A stretch of DNA of 64,000 bases, taken from positions 62,001 through 126,000 of the forward strand of contig NZ_CANLXG010000002.1 in the NCBI RefSeq assembly GCF_947495025.1, written 5' to 3'. The translations under genes were made by a program, and so were the position numbers. The stretch comes from an uncultured Roseobacter sp. (GTDB lineage Bacteria; Pseudomonadota; Alphaproteobacteria; Rhodobacterales; Rhodobacteraceae). This document shows, one piece after another, positions 11,514-20,090 of this stretch (position 1 is the stretch's first letter; the number at the start of each line of letters is the position of its first letter). The notes beneath the pieces were generated by a model. It saw only the letters and a program-made list of their open reading frames with translations, was not told the DNA's origin and made no database searches.

Positions 11514-12611
11514 TCAGGTATTGAAAAGAAAGTGCAGAACATCTCCATCGCGCACCACATATGATTTGCCCTCAGCACGCATTTTACCTGCCTCCTTAGC
11601 GGCGCTTTCCCCTCCAAGCGAAACATAATCGTCGTAGGCAATCGTTTCCGCGCGAATGAAGCCTTTTTCAAAATCGCCGTGTATAACGCCGGCTGCCCTG
11701 GGCGCTGTCGTACCCTCGCTGATGGTCCAGGCGCGCGCTTCTTTGGGGCCCGCAGTAAAATAGGTTTCCAGGTGCAGCAGGCTGTAACCTGCACTGATCA
11801 GCCGGTCGAGACCTGCTTCAGCAAGCCCCATTTCCTCGAGAAACATTCCGGCCTCTTCGGGCTCGAGCTGACTGAGCTCTTCTTCGATCCGTGCAGAAAT
11901 GATCACGTGCGAGTTGCCCTGAGCTGCAGCCATCTCGGCAACTTCAGAAGACAGGGAGTTGCCAGACGCCGCATCGCTCTCATCGACGTTGCAGACATAC
12001 AATACTGGCTTTGTTGTCAGCAGCTGCAGCATTTTCCATGCACGTTCGTCTTCGGCGTCGATGTCCAGAACCCGTGCAGGACGTCCGTCTTCGAGCGCTT
12101 CCAGCGCCATTTTCATCAGCCGCTCCTGCTGGACAGCTTCCTTGTCACCACCACGTACCTTGCGTACGATGTTCTGCAAGCGCTTTTCGATGCTTTCTAT
12201 ATCCGCGAGCATCAGCTCGGTTTCGATGGTCTCGGCATCGGCAACAGGATCGACGCGACCCTCAACATGCGTGACGTCATCATCTTCAAAACAGCGCAGC
12301 ACATGCGCAACAGCGTCTACTTCACGAATGTTCGCAAGAAACTGATTCCCCAGACCTTCCCCTTTTGACGCTCCTTTTACGAGGCCTGCTATGTCCACAA
12401 AGGTCATGCGTGCGGGGATAACCTGTCGGGAACCTGCGATAGCAGCAAGCTGATCAAGGCGAGCGTCAGGAACAGCCACTTCGCCAACATTCGGCTCGAT
12501 GGTACAAAACGGAAAGTTTGCCGCCTGTGCTGCAGCCGTGCGCGTCAGCGCGTTGAACAGAGTGGATTTACCCACATTTGGCAAACCCACGATTCCCATC
12601 TTAAAGCCCAT
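11514..12611 (-). CDS. ychF: Redox-regulated ATPase YchF (Obg-like)
   Basis: 365 residues, the standard length. An Obg-family P-loop protein that binds ATP in preference to GTP and associates with ribosomes. Walker A is G-L-P-N-V-G-K-S-T at residues 8-16, the switch region F-V-D-I-A-G-L-V-K-G-A-S-K-G-E-G-L-G-N is intact, and the C-terminal TGS domain ends V-R-D-G-D-V-L-H-F-L-F-N-T. Convergent with the chemoreceptor gene; the 70-base gap between them has only a weak imperfect hairpin. Lies 48 bp downstream of a small membrane-protein gene on the same strand. Confidence 0.96.
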   Translation of the reverse strand: MGFKMGIVGLPNVGKSTLFNALTRTAAAQAANFPFCTIEPNVGEVAVPDARLDQLAAIAGSRQVIPARMTFVDIAGLVKGASKGEGLGNQFLANIREVDAVAHVLRCFEDDDVTHVEGRVDPVADAETIETELMLADIESIEKRLQNIVRKVRGGDKEAVQQERLMKMALEALEDGRPARVLDIDAEDERAWKMLQLLTTKPVLYVCNVDESDAASGNSLSSEVAEMAAAQGNSHVIISARIEEELSQLEPEEAGMFLEEMGLAEAGLDRLISAGYSLLHLETYFTAGPKEARAWTISEGTTAPRAAGVIHGDFEKGFIRAETIAYDDYVSLGGESAAKEAGKMRAEGKSYVVRDGDVLHFLFNT

Positions 12612-12659
12612 GACACAGTCCTTTGTTGCTGGCGCAATCCCCTTAGGGCCTGAGCCGCC

Positions 12660-12863
12660 TCAGGACAAGTCCCGGCGGTGTCGTCTGTCCTCGCGCGCAT
12701 GGAAGATCAGCGCCCAGGCGAGGATGATGAACATCGGATGTGTCAGGCCTCCGGAGAAAATGAGGGCCGGAATCCAGATAATGAAAACCAGAACTGCGAC
12801 GATCGGACGCCCGGTGAGCAGTATGGACAGTGGCGGCAGAAGTATGGCGAGAAGATAATTCAT
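12660..12863 (-). CDS. Small two-helix membrane protein, YqaE/Pmp3-like
   Basis: 67 residues from the ATG at 12863; the frame is open for 33 more codons upstream, but these are hydrophilic and unlike any family. Two hydrophobic segments (about 2-30 and 35-52) and a charged C-terminus. L-A-I-L-L-P-P-L at residues 4-11 resembles the I-L-P-P-L motif of YqaE/Pmp3 proteins, which are small stress-related membrane proteins; the match is partial. No clear ribosome-binding site. Probably transcribed with ychF. Confidence 0.65.
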   Translation of the reverse strand: MNYLLAILLPPLSILLTGRPIVAVLVFIIWIPALIFSGGLTHPMFIILAWALIFHAREDRRHRRDLS

Positions 12864-13016
12864 AATGCCGATATATAGTGCTTTGCAGACATATTGAGGG
12901 GAAAGTCCGGTTTTTTTACCCCGTCGGTCCCTCTCTGCCCAGATCACCCCTGTTTGACGCATTGATTTCCCCGCCGGATTTGGGCATTCGGGTCCGGACG
13001 TTTCAGGAAGGCTGCA

Positions 13017-13814
13017 GTGAAAATGACCCGTATCGATGCCAGATTTGCCGAACTGTCCCGCAAAGGGAAAAAGGCATTCGTCTCATATGTCATGGCCGGC
13101 GACCCGGACTTTGACAGGTCCCTGGAGATTGTGAGAGGCCTGCCGGGCGCGGGTGTGGACATTATCGAACTGGGGCTGCCTTTTACGGACCCTATGGCCG
13201 ACGGTCCTACCATCCAGCTGGCGGGACAGCGCGCGCTCGAAGGCGGGATGACGCTTCAGCGCACCCTCGAGCTCGCAAAAGCATTCCGGGAATCGGACAA
13301 CGAGACGCCGATCGTTCTGATGGGATACTACAACCCGATTTACAGCCACGGCGTGGACAGGTTTCTTGCAGCCGCCAAAGACGCGGGTATCGACGGACTG
13401 ATCGTTGTGGACCTGCCACCGGAAGAAGACAGCGAACTCTGCATTCCGGCGCAGGCGGCCGGGCTGAACTTCATTCGCCTTGCGACTCCTACCACCGACG
13501 AAAAACGACTGCCCCGCGTCGTTCAGAATACATCCGGGTTTGTATATTATGTGTCGATCACCGGGATCACAGGCGCAGCCGAAGCACAGGCAGAAGATGT
13601 CAGCCCGGAAGTCTCGCGTATCCGCGACGCAAGTGGCCTGCCTGTAGTTGTCGGATTTGGCGTTAATACACCGGACAAGTCGCGCTCCATTGCGAGTGTT
13701 GCCGACGGCGTCGTCGTGGGGTCTGCCATCGTCAGCCGGATCGCCGCGGGTGACAGCACGGAAAAAGTACTCGACTTCGTCCGGACCCTGTCAGACGGCG
13801 CGCATTCGGCCTGA
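13017..13814 (+). CDS. trpA: Tryptophan synthase alpha subunit
   Basis: 265 residues. Cleaves indole-3-glycerol phosphate to indole, which passes to TrpB. Catalytic E51 is in I-I-E-L-G-L-P-F and D62 in P-M-A-D-G-P; the phosphate-binding G-F-G-V-N-T and G-S-A-I-V segments are present. The GTG at 13017 sits five bases after AGGAAGG; an ATG two codons later is possible. Unlike in enteric bacteria, trpA is separated here by about 10 kb from trpB and trpF. Its end overlaps the convergent marR gene by 24 bp. Confidence 0.96.
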   Translation: MKMTRIDARFAELSRKGKKAFVSYVMAGDPDFDRSLEIVRGLPGAGVDIIELGLPFTDPMADGPTIQLAGQRALEGGMTLQRTLELAKAFRESDNETPIVLMGYYNPIYSHGVDRFLAAAKDAGIDGLIVVDLPPEEDSELCIPAQAAGLNFIRLATPTTDEKRLPRVVQNTSGFVYYVSITGITGAAEAQAEDVSPEVSRIRDASGLPVVVGFGVNTPDKSRSIASVADGVVVGSAIVSRIAAGDSTEKVLDFVRTLSDGAHSA

Positions 13815-14279
13815 GGCATTTTTGGATACAGGCGGGTCACGGTCTGCGTCCAGCACTGCTCTGAGCTCACGAAGCGCCGGCAGAATCCCAATCAGCTTTT
13901 CGGCCGCATAAACTTCGGACAGCCGGTTCAGATCGGGTACCATGGCCCGGATTGTTTCGTCCCGAAAGCTCTGCCCCCGCGCCGTCAGCCACACAAGTTT
14001 CGAGCGTCCGTCATCCGGGTTGGGGCGCACCTCCACCAGTCCGTGGGCTTCGAGGCCTTTGATGGTATGCGTCATGCTGGTTTTCGGGACCTGAAACGCG
14101 CGCGCGATTTCCATGGGCGTGCGCCCGTCTCCGCGCCGTGACAGGTGACTGATCACACCAAAGTGCGGCGCGATAAGCCCCTCGGGCAACCGCGCCTCCA
14201 GCAGTGTCCTGCTGAGTTGCTCAATGATCCCTATTTCGTTGAAAACCTCGAAACAGAGCGAGACCGGATCTTCATCCAT
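13791..14279 (-). CDS. MarR-family transcriptional regulator
   Basis: 162 residues with a winged-helix core at about 35-105: [11 protein letters not shown] as helix 2, [11 protein letters not shown] as recognition helix and [11 protein letters not shown] as the wing, a classical MarR signature. Overlaps the end of the upstream nitroreductase-like gene by 8 bp, so the two are one operon. The double palindrome upstream of the operon at 15395-15433 is the likely operator, making the system autoregulated (inference). Confidence 0.9.
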   Translation of the reverse strand: MDEDPVSLCFEVFNEIGIIEQLSRTLLEARLPEGLIAPHFGVISHLSRRGDGRTPMEIARAFQVPKTSMTHTIKGLEAHGLVEVRPNPDDGRSKLVWLTARGQSFRDETIRAMVPDLNRLSEVYAAEKLIGILPALRELRAVLDADRDPPVSKNASGRMRAV

Positions 14280-15378
14280 TCAGCAGTTTTGCCTCCAGCG
14301 GCCAGCGCGGGGATTGCGCCACTTCCGGACCATAGCCCAGCCGCCCGAGCATTTGAACCGTTTCACCCTCTTCTGCGAGCAGATCATGGATGCGCGTGTA
14401 CTGTTCAGCCATTTCCGGAAATTCCTGAAGACACTGGCTGACAGGATGCAGGGCCAGCCCGAGTGCTGTGCAGCGAAGGTTCAGACGCAACCATTCACGC
14501 CCTGCCCTGACCTGGTCGGCACGTGTATTCCCCGCTGATTTCAGTACCGCATAAGCAGGTGTGGCATGCAGCATCTCGTCATAGATTCTGACGCCTTCCT
14601 GAAATCCGCGACTGTCCGGATCGGCCTGTACGGACCGGCTGATCAGTCCGGCAAGCATCAGTGTTTCGAGGAAGGGTCCACCCAGATCAATTCCATCGGG
14701 GTCTGCGTTGATTTCCGATTTTCCAAAGCGCATCAGATCGACTGATTCCTTCAGTGTACGCGGAGTCTGCATTTCGGTGACCCACGCATCCCAAGTAATT
14801 GATCTGATTGCCGCAACCTGATCTGCATCGGTCAGAATAACCGCGTGGCTCTCGAGCGCCTGCACCGCATCGGCGGGCAGATCCCGGTCCTCGAAAGGCT
14901 CCTTGCAGGAGCGGCGGTTCAGAATGTGTTCGGCCAGAGGATCAGCAATGCCTCCAGGCGTGAAAACGGCGCGTGCGACAGGGCCGTTTTCATTCTCGGG
15001 GAAAGGCTCTGTCTGCACTGAATATCCCGCAGCGCCTGCTGCAAGAACCAGCTGTTCCAGAAAACACCCGAACCCGATGGTCAGTTGCCTGTCAAACGGA
15101 TCGGTCTCCGGCAGGCGCCTGTCAGTGTCGTGCCAGAGAAGGACTGTATCATCACCCTGCAGTTCCACCAGCCAGGGCTGCAGGTTGTGCGGGTTCGGTG
15201 CAAGCAAAGCAAAACTCAGGGCGTTCTTTCGCGGATCCGCATAGCTGCCAGCCAACTGCCATGGAGCCAGAGCGCGTTGCGGTGTCCGCGTATTCAGAAA
15301 GCCAGCCGAAGCCGCAGTTGCCGCAAGAATCGTGCCGCCGCCTGCCAGAGTCAGGAATCTACGTCTTGAGAGTACCAT
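14272..15378 (-). CDS. Tat-exported nitroreductase-like (Acg-type) protein
   Basis: 368 residues. The N-terminus M-V-L-S-R-R-R-F-L-T-L-A-G-G-G is a twin-arginine signal, so the protein is probably folded with a cofactor and exported. The body resembles the FMN-binding nitroreductase superfamily of the Acg type: S-F-A-L-L-A-P-N-P-H-N-L-Q-P-W near the N-terminus, N-R-R-S-C-K-E-P-F in the middle and G-L-A-L-H-P-V-S-Q near the C-terminus. Substrate unknown. First gene of an operon with the MarR regulator, behind a perfect inverted repeat. Confidence 0.82.
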   Translation of the reverse strand: MVLSRRRFLTLAGGGTILAATAASAGFLNTRTPQRALAPWQLAGSYADPRKNALSFALLAPNPHNLQPWLVELQGDDTVLLWHDTDRRLPETDPFDRQLTIGFGCFLEQLVLAAGAAGYSVQTEPFPENENGPVARAVFTPGGIADPLAEHILNRRSCKEPFEDRDLPADAVQALESHAVILTDADQVAAIRSITWDAWVTEMQTPRTLKESVDLMRFGKSEINADPDGIDLGGPFLETLMLAGLISRSVQADPDSRGFQEGVRIYDEMLHATPAYAVLKSAGNTRADQVRAGREWLRLNLRCTALGLALHPVSQCLQEFPEMAEQYTRIHDLLAEEGETVQMLGRLGYGPEVAQSPRWPLEAKLLNG

Positions 15379-15394
15379 AAGCTCATCCTATTTT

Positions 15395-15433
15395 TAATAC
15401 GATATCGCACCATTATAGTTCGATATCGTATTA
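15395..15433. promoter_or_regulatory. Probable MarR operator: perfect 13-bp inverted repeat
   Basis: TAATACGATATCG (15395-15407) and its exact reverse complement (15421-15433) are separated by 13 bases. Each arm itself contains the palindrome CGATATCG, and the two palindromes are centred 21 bp apart, two helical turns. It lies 17 bases upstream of the nitroreductase-like start on the minus strand and 90 bases before lldD on the plus strand. MarR dimers commonly bind such palindromes; assignment to this regulator is inference. Confidence 0.75.
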
Positions 15434-15522
15434 CACAAGGATTTTCTGATACCGTGTGATTTGTTGAGTTGAAGCAATATGAAGAAATTGGTAATGAAAA
15501 CTAACCAAAACGGAAAGCCGCC

Positions 15523-16689
15523 ATGCCTGTCATTACCAATATCGATGATCTGAAACGCATTTACGAACGACGCGTGCCGCGGATGTTCTACGATTATACT
15601 GAATCCGGCAGCTGGACCGAGCAGACGTTCAGGGAGAACACATCTGACTTTGACCAGATCCGTCTGCGGCAACGGGTAGCTGTGGACATGTCGGGCCGCA
15701 CAACAGAATCCGAAATGATCGGCGAAAGAGTCGCAATGCCGGTGGCGCTTGCGCCTGTGGGCATCACCGGCATGCAACACGCCGATGGCGAAATGAAAGC
15801 CGCACGGGCCGCTGAGAAATTCGGTGTCCCCTTTACGCTCAGTACGATGTCGATCAATTCCATCGAAGATGTAGCCGGCTTTACAAGCGCACCCTTCTGG
15901 TTCCAGCTCTATATGATGCGGGACACCGATTATGTGTCGCGTCTCATCCAGAGGGCAAAGGATGCGAAGTGCTCCGCCCTTGTAATTACACTGGACCTGC
16001 AGATTCTCGGGCAGCGCCACAAAGACATCAAAAACGGTTTGTCTGCCCCGCCCAAGCTGACAGTCAAAACAGTTGCCAATCTCGCCACAAAATGGGCATG
16101 GGGCATCGAAATGCTGAGCGCAAAACGGCGCGAGTTCGGAAACATTGTAGGGCACGTACAGGGCATTTCTGACCCCAAATCGCTCAGCACCTGGGCTGCG
16201 GAATCCTTCGATCCGACGCTGGACTGGGACAAGGTCGCAAAGATCAGGGAAGAATGGGGCGGCAAGGTGATCCTGAAGGGGATACTTGATGCTGACGACG
16301 CGAAAATGGCGCTCAAAGTCGGAGCAGATGCGATTGTCGTATCCAATCATGGCGGGCGGCAGCTGGACGGGGCGCTCAGCTCTATCCGCGCGCTGCCTTC
16401 GATCCTGGAAGCGGTCGGAGACCAGATTGAGGTGCACCTCGACAGTGGTATCCGTTCTGGCCAGGATGTGTTGAAAGCGCTCGCCATGGGGGCCAGTGGT
16501 ACTTACATCGGTCGCGCATTTATCTATGGGCTCGGCGCAATGGGCCAGCAGGGTGTGACGCGCGCGCTGGAAGTCATTCACAAAGAGCTCGACACGACGA
16601 TGGCCTTGTGCGGCGAAACAGACGTAAGAAAACTAGGGCGGCACAACCTTCTGATCCCGGAAGATTTTGAAGGTCGTTGGCAGAGCTGA
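15523..16689 (+). CDS. lldD: FMN-dependent L-lactate dehydrogenase (alpha-hydroxy-acid oxidase family)
   Basis: 388 residues, the usual LldD length. Oxidises L-lactate to pyruvate with FMN, delivering electrons to the respiratory chain. The active-site motif S-N-H-G-G-R-Q-L-D-G (His acting as base) is complete, as are the Y-D-Y-T-E-S-G-S and P-V-A-L-A-P-V-G-I-T-G FMN-contacting segments and the phosphate-binding D-S-G-I-R-S-G. ATG start with GGAAAG upstream. It faces away from the MarR-nitroreductase operon across the palindromic operator, so it could share that control. Confidence 0.93.
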   Translation: MPVITNIDDLKRIYERRVPRMFYDYTESGSWTEQTFRENTSDFDQIRLRQRVAVDMSGRTTESEMIGERVAMPVALAPVGITGMQHADGEMKAARAAEKFGVPFTLSTMSINSIEDVAGFTSAPFWFQLYMMRDTDYVSRLIQRAKDAKCSALVITLDLQILGQRHKDIKNGLSAPPKLTVKTVANLATKWAWGIEMLSAKRREFGNIVGHVQGISDPKSLSTWAAESFDPTLDWDKVAKIREEWGGKVILKGILDADDAKMALKVGADAIVVSNHGGRQLDGALSSIRALPSILEAVGDQIEVHLDSGIRSGQDVLKALAMGASGTYIGRAFIYGLGAMGQQGVTRALEVIHKELDTTMALCGETDVRKLGRHNLLIPEDFEGRWQS

Positions 16690-16712
16690 CGACCCGGGAT
16701 ACTGTTTCCGGC

Positions 16713-17345
16713 ATGTTGATTTTTCTGGCCGAGCGCCTCGCCTTTCTTGCTACACCCAAGACCGGCTCCACAGCCGTCGAAATGGCTTTGAGATCCCGCG
16801 CGGACGTGATTTTCGCGCGCAGTCGCAAACACATCCCCGCGCAACGCTATGATGCCCGCGTGGCGCCGTTTGTCGAAGCGACATTTGGCGTACGACCCGA
16901 AAGCTGTGCCGTTATGCGCGAGCCCGTCGAACAACTGCGCAGCTGGTACCGCTATCGTCGCCGCGACGAGAAAGATGGCACGCCACAATCCACGAAAAAC
17001 CTGAGTTTCGACGATTTTGTTCTGGCCGCTCTGCGGGATGACCCGCCAGAATTCGCACGCGTCGGGCGCCAGTTCTCTTTTCTGTGCAACAGCCGTGGCA
17101 AATGCATGGTCGATCACCTTTTCGCCTACGAGGCACCGGCCGGGTTCCTGGATTTTCTGGGCGCGCGTTTCGGCGAAATACCAGTCCTGGAGCGGCGCAA
17201 CGTGTCGCCGGATGTACCGGCGGAACTGTCTGCTCAGGTCGCTGCCCGGCTGCGTGCCGGACGCGCCGACGACTTTGCACTGTATGAACGGCTGCAGAAA
17301 GCCGGTGGATACCTCAGTCGCGACCGGCATCCTGCAACGACCTGA
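16713..17345 (+). CDS. Sulfotransferase-like protein
   Basis: 210 residues from the ATG at 16713; a TTG at 16677 would overlap lldD by 13 bp. Near the N-terminus, A-T-P-K-T-G-S-T-A matches the 5'-phosphosulfate-binding loop of PAPS-dependent sulfotransferases, and M-R-E-P-V-E-Q-L-R-S-W-Y resembles the 3'-phosphate-binding R...S pattern. The protein is shorter than typical sulfotransferases (250-300 residues) and the acceptor is unknown. It sits 23 bp after lldD and its 3' end overlaps the convergent MFS gene by 32 bp. Confidence 0.7.
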   Translation: MLIFLAERLAFLATPKTGSTAVEMALRSRADVIFARSRKHIPAQRYDARVAPFVEATFGVRPESCAVMREPVEQLRSWYRYRRRDEKDGTPQSTKNLSFDDFVLAALRDDPPEFARVGRQFSFLCNSRGKCMVDHLFAYEAPAGFLDFLGARFGEIPVLERRNVSPDVPAELSAQVAARLRAGRADDFALYERLQKAGGYLSRDRHPATT

Positions 17346-18483
17346 CTGTGCGGCCCAGGCCAGGCACCAGAACGAGCGCTGCAAAAACCATGATGCCACC
17401 GACAAGAAAGAAACCGGCGCGCAGACCCAGGATTTCGGATGTGAACCCCATCAGTGGCGGCCCGATAAAAAAGGCCCCGTAGCCCATAACCGAAACACGG
17501 CTGATCGCGGCAAGTCTTTTGTGCGCCGGAACCACACGCCCTACCTGAGCCAGCGCCAGCGGGGCGATCACCGAAACTCCCAGCCCGGCAAGGCCAAATC
17601 CTGCATATGCAATGATCAGCCCGGGCGCTGCCCCCGCGATCATCAGCCCTGCTGCGGCTGTCAGGGATGCTGCGACCATCAGGGGCAGTTCCGGCAGGCG
17701 GCTGGACATCACATGGCCCGCAAGCCGTCCGATACCCATGGTCAGCCCCAGTATGGCCGGACCCAGCGCGCCTTCTGCCGGACCGCCGCCCAGTGTGCGC
17801 TCCAGATGCAGCGCTGACCATCCTTCTGACGAGGCCTCCGTCAGGAATGCGACCAGCACCAGGCCTCCACCCAGCCAGATCAGCCCTGTGGGCAAAGCCA
17901 CCGCCTTGCCAGGCTCTGCCACCGGCAGGATGGTCGTGCGTTTTTCAAGCATGATCACTGCAAGCACACAAACAATGCCCCCGAATGCCAGAAAAACCTC
18001 CGCAGGCGTCCAGGCCAGTTCGCGCAGCAATCCGGTCAGCAGGGCCGTGCCCGCATAGGCAAACGAATACATCGCGTGGTTCAGGTTCATCAGCGGCCTG
18101 CCGACCTGTTCCTCGCGTTCCGAGACCCGGACATTTACCAGCACATCCACAACACCTGAACCAATCGCGGCCAGCGTCATGCCCAGGGCGAAAACGATCA
18201 GATCAGCGGAACCTGCCGCAATGAGCATACCTGTCGCCACGACGATCGACGCGCCGGGCGTAGCCCAGCGCCCTGCGAAGCGGTCGGCAAGCGGCGCCAG
18301 CCACATGGCGGCCAGTGCGCCCAGAGAAGCCAGCAGAACAACTGCGCCATAGACACCGTCTGATGCTCCGATGGCCGCCTTGATCACGGGCATCTGGGCA
18401 AAGAACGCAGCCCATGCACCACCGATGACAAGAAAGCCGGCCAGAGGTTTGTATGATATTCTGAGGTCATCCAGAAGGCCCAT
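17314..18483 (-). CDS. MFS transporter
   Basis: 389 residues from the ATG at 18483, with about twelve hydrophobic helices. The [11 protein letters not shown] segment after helix 2 is the MFS motif A position, and the V-N-V-R-V-S-E-R-E segment follows helix 4. The arrangement resembles YbjJ-type MFS members. Substrate not predictable. Single gene between the convergent sulfotransferase-like gene and the divergent rplY. Confidence 0.85.
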   Translation of the reverse strand: MGLLDDLRISYKPLAGFLVIGGAWAAFFAQMPVIKAAIGASDGVYGAVVLLASLGALAAMWLAPLADRFAGRWATPGASIVVATGMLIAAGSADLIVFALGMTLAAIGSGVVDVLVNVRVSEREEQVGRPLMNLNHAMYSFAYAGTALLTGLLRELAWTPAEVFLAFGGIVCVLAVIMLEKRTTILPVAEPGKAVALPTGLIWLGGGLVLVAFLTEASSEGWSALHLERTLGGGPAEGALGPAILGLTMGIGRLAGHVMSSRLPELPLMVAASLTAAAGLMIAGAAPGLIIAYAGFGLAGLGVSVIAPLALAQVGRVVPAHKRLAAISRVSVMGYGAFFIGPPLMGFTSEILGLRAGFFLVGGIMVFAALVLVPGLGRTVRSLQDAGRD

Positions 18484-18630
18484 GCAGCCATGTCGCACAG
18501 GGCCACTTTCCCCACAAGCGGAACGGGTGCAAAAACTCCTTTCCCTGCAACCGATTCCGGTCTATACGCGCGGCTTCATGCGGGCATACAGCCTTGGAGG
18601 ATGCCCGCCCTTACAAATTGGAGAGTATCA

Positions 18631-19281
18631 ATGGCTGGAGAAATTCCGGATCTTGTCGCTCAGGAACGGACGGGGACAGGCAAGGGCGCCGCTCGTCAGG
18701 CACGCCGCGATGGCATGGTTCCTGGTATCGTTTTTGGTGGTGACACGGACCCGCTTCCGATCAACATCCCTTTCAACGTTCTGTTCAAGAAGCTGAAAGA
18801 GGGCCGGTTCAAGTCGACCCTGTTCAACATGAAAGTTGAAGGTCACGACGACGTGCGTGTGATCTGCCGCGACGTGCAGCGTCACGTGGTCAAGGATCTG
18901 CCGACGCACATCGACTTCATGCGCCTGCGCCGCACCACAAAAATCAACCTCTTCATCGCGGTTGAGGTTGTTGGCGACGATGTGGCCCCCGGCCTGAAAA
19001 AAGGTGGTGTGCTGACGCTGATCCGTCCGGAAGTTGAACTGGTTGTGACGGCGGGCGATATCCCTGATCACATCACCATAGACATCTCAGAAATGGAAAT
19101 TGGCGACAACATCACGATCTCGTCCGTTGACCTGCCGGCAGGCGCAAAACCGACGATCGACCGTGATTTCGTGATCGCACAGATTTCTGCGCCAGCAGGT
19201 CTGGCCTCTTCGGATGACGAAGATGACGACGACGGCGCAGAGGGTGATGCACCCGAGGCCGAAGGCGACACAGAAGAGTAA
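18631..19281 (+). CDS. rplY: 50S ribosomal protein L25 (Ctc form)
   Basis: 216 residues: an L25 5S-rRNA-binding domain (about 1-95) followed by the TL5/Ctc C-terminal beta domain and an acidic tail rich in Asp/Glu (about 195-216). The frame extends 47 codons further upstream, but the ATG at 18631 follows GGAGAG at good spacing and starts [11 protein letters not shown] like relatives. Followed by a clear terminator, then pth; the rplY-pth order is widely conserved. Confidence 0.95.
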   Translation: MAGEIPDLVAQERTGTGKGAARQARRDGMVPGIVFGGDTDPLPINIPFNVLFKKLKEGRFKSTLFNMKVEGHDDVRVICRDVQRHVVKDLPTHIDFMRLRRTTKINLFIAVEVVGDDVAPGLKKGGVLTLIRPEVELVVTAGDIPDHITIDISEMEIGDNITISSVDLPAGAKPTIDRDFVIAQISAPAGLASSDDEDDDDGAEGDAPEAEGDTEE

Positions 19282-19307
19282 AACCTTTCCCCCATCGGGA
19301 ACGGAGG

Positions 19308-19340
19308 ATACGGGGCCCTTTGCGGCCCCGTATTTCGTTT
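19308..19340 (+). terminator. Rho-independent terminator after rplY
   Basis: ATACGGGGCC (19308-19317) pairs perfectly with GGCCCCGTAT (19324-19333) around a six-base loop and is followed by the short T-rich stretch TTCGTTT. Confidence 0.8.
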
Positions 19341-19388
19341 CAGCCGACCCGGTGCTATGCTGCGGCGCAACATCAGGGAGCAGAAAAA

Positions 19389-20090
19389 TTGAAACTCATT
19401 GTCGGGCTGGGCAACCCGGGCCCAAAATATGCAGGCCACCGGCACAACATCGGCTTTATGGCGCTCGACCGTATTGCCGCAGATCACGGGTTTGGTCCCT
19501 GGAAAGGCAAACATCAGGGCAGTCTGAGCGAAGGACGGTTTGGTTCCGACCGGGTTATGCTGCTGAAACCCGAGACGTTCATGAACAATTCCGGCCAGTC
19601 TGTGCAGGCCGCCATGAGCTTTTATAAACTGCAACCTGATGACGTTGTCGTCATGCACGACGAAATCGATCTGGCGCCTGGTAAAGTAAAACACAAAGTG
19701 GGCGGCGGGCATGCCGGACATAACGGTCTGCGCTCGCTGCACGCTCATATCGGCCCGGCCTATGCGCGCGTCCGTCTGGGCGTAGGTCACCCGGGACACA
19801 AGGACCGGGTCCCGGGATATGTGCTGCACGATTTTTCCAAAGCGGATGAGGAATGGCTGGACGATGTTCTGCGCGGTGTCAGCGACGGCGCGCCATGGCT
19901 CGCAGCCGGCGATGCCGCTCGGTTTATGAACGCGGTGGGGATGCGGATCACGCCGCCGAGGACGCAGGGGAATGCCAGAAACAAACCGGCGAAACCGGAC
20001 ACAGCCGTTGCAGCTGAACCAGAAAAACAAGGCGAGCCGCAGACAGACGAAAGATCTCCAATGCAGAAACTGCTGGACAGGTTCCGGTGA
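19389..20090 (+). CDS. pth: Peptidyl-tRNA hydrolase
   Basis: 233 residues from a TTG at 19389 with AGGGAG eight bases upstream; no ATG lies in frame at the right place. Hydrolyses peptidyl-tRNA released from stalled ribosomes. G-L-G-N-P-G at residues 6-11, catalytic His in H-R-H-N-I-G-F, K-P-E-T-F-M-N-N-S-G and the V-H/M-H-D-E-I-D-L-A-P-G segment are all present. A Lys/Pro/Glu-rich tail of about 45 residues beyond the usual end is an extension seen in this group. The stop codon overlaps the next start (GTGA). Confidence 0.95.
   Translation: MKLIVGLGNPGPKYAGHRHNIGFMALDRIAADHGFGPWKGKHQGSLSEGRFGSDRVMLLKPETFMNNSGQSVQAAMSFYKLQPDDVVVMHDEIDLAPGKVKHKVGGGHAGHNGLRSLHAHIGPAYARVRLGVGHPGHKDRVPGYVLHDFSKADEEWLDDVLRGVSDGAPWLAAGDAARFMNAVGMRITPPRTQGNARNKPAKPDTAVAAEPEKQGEPQTDERSPMQKLLDRFR

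Noticed and set aside
15394..16581. 395-codon minus-strand open frame opposite lldD
   Set aside because: Antisense to a complete lldD; its 3' end also runs into the operator, and its protein resembles nothing.
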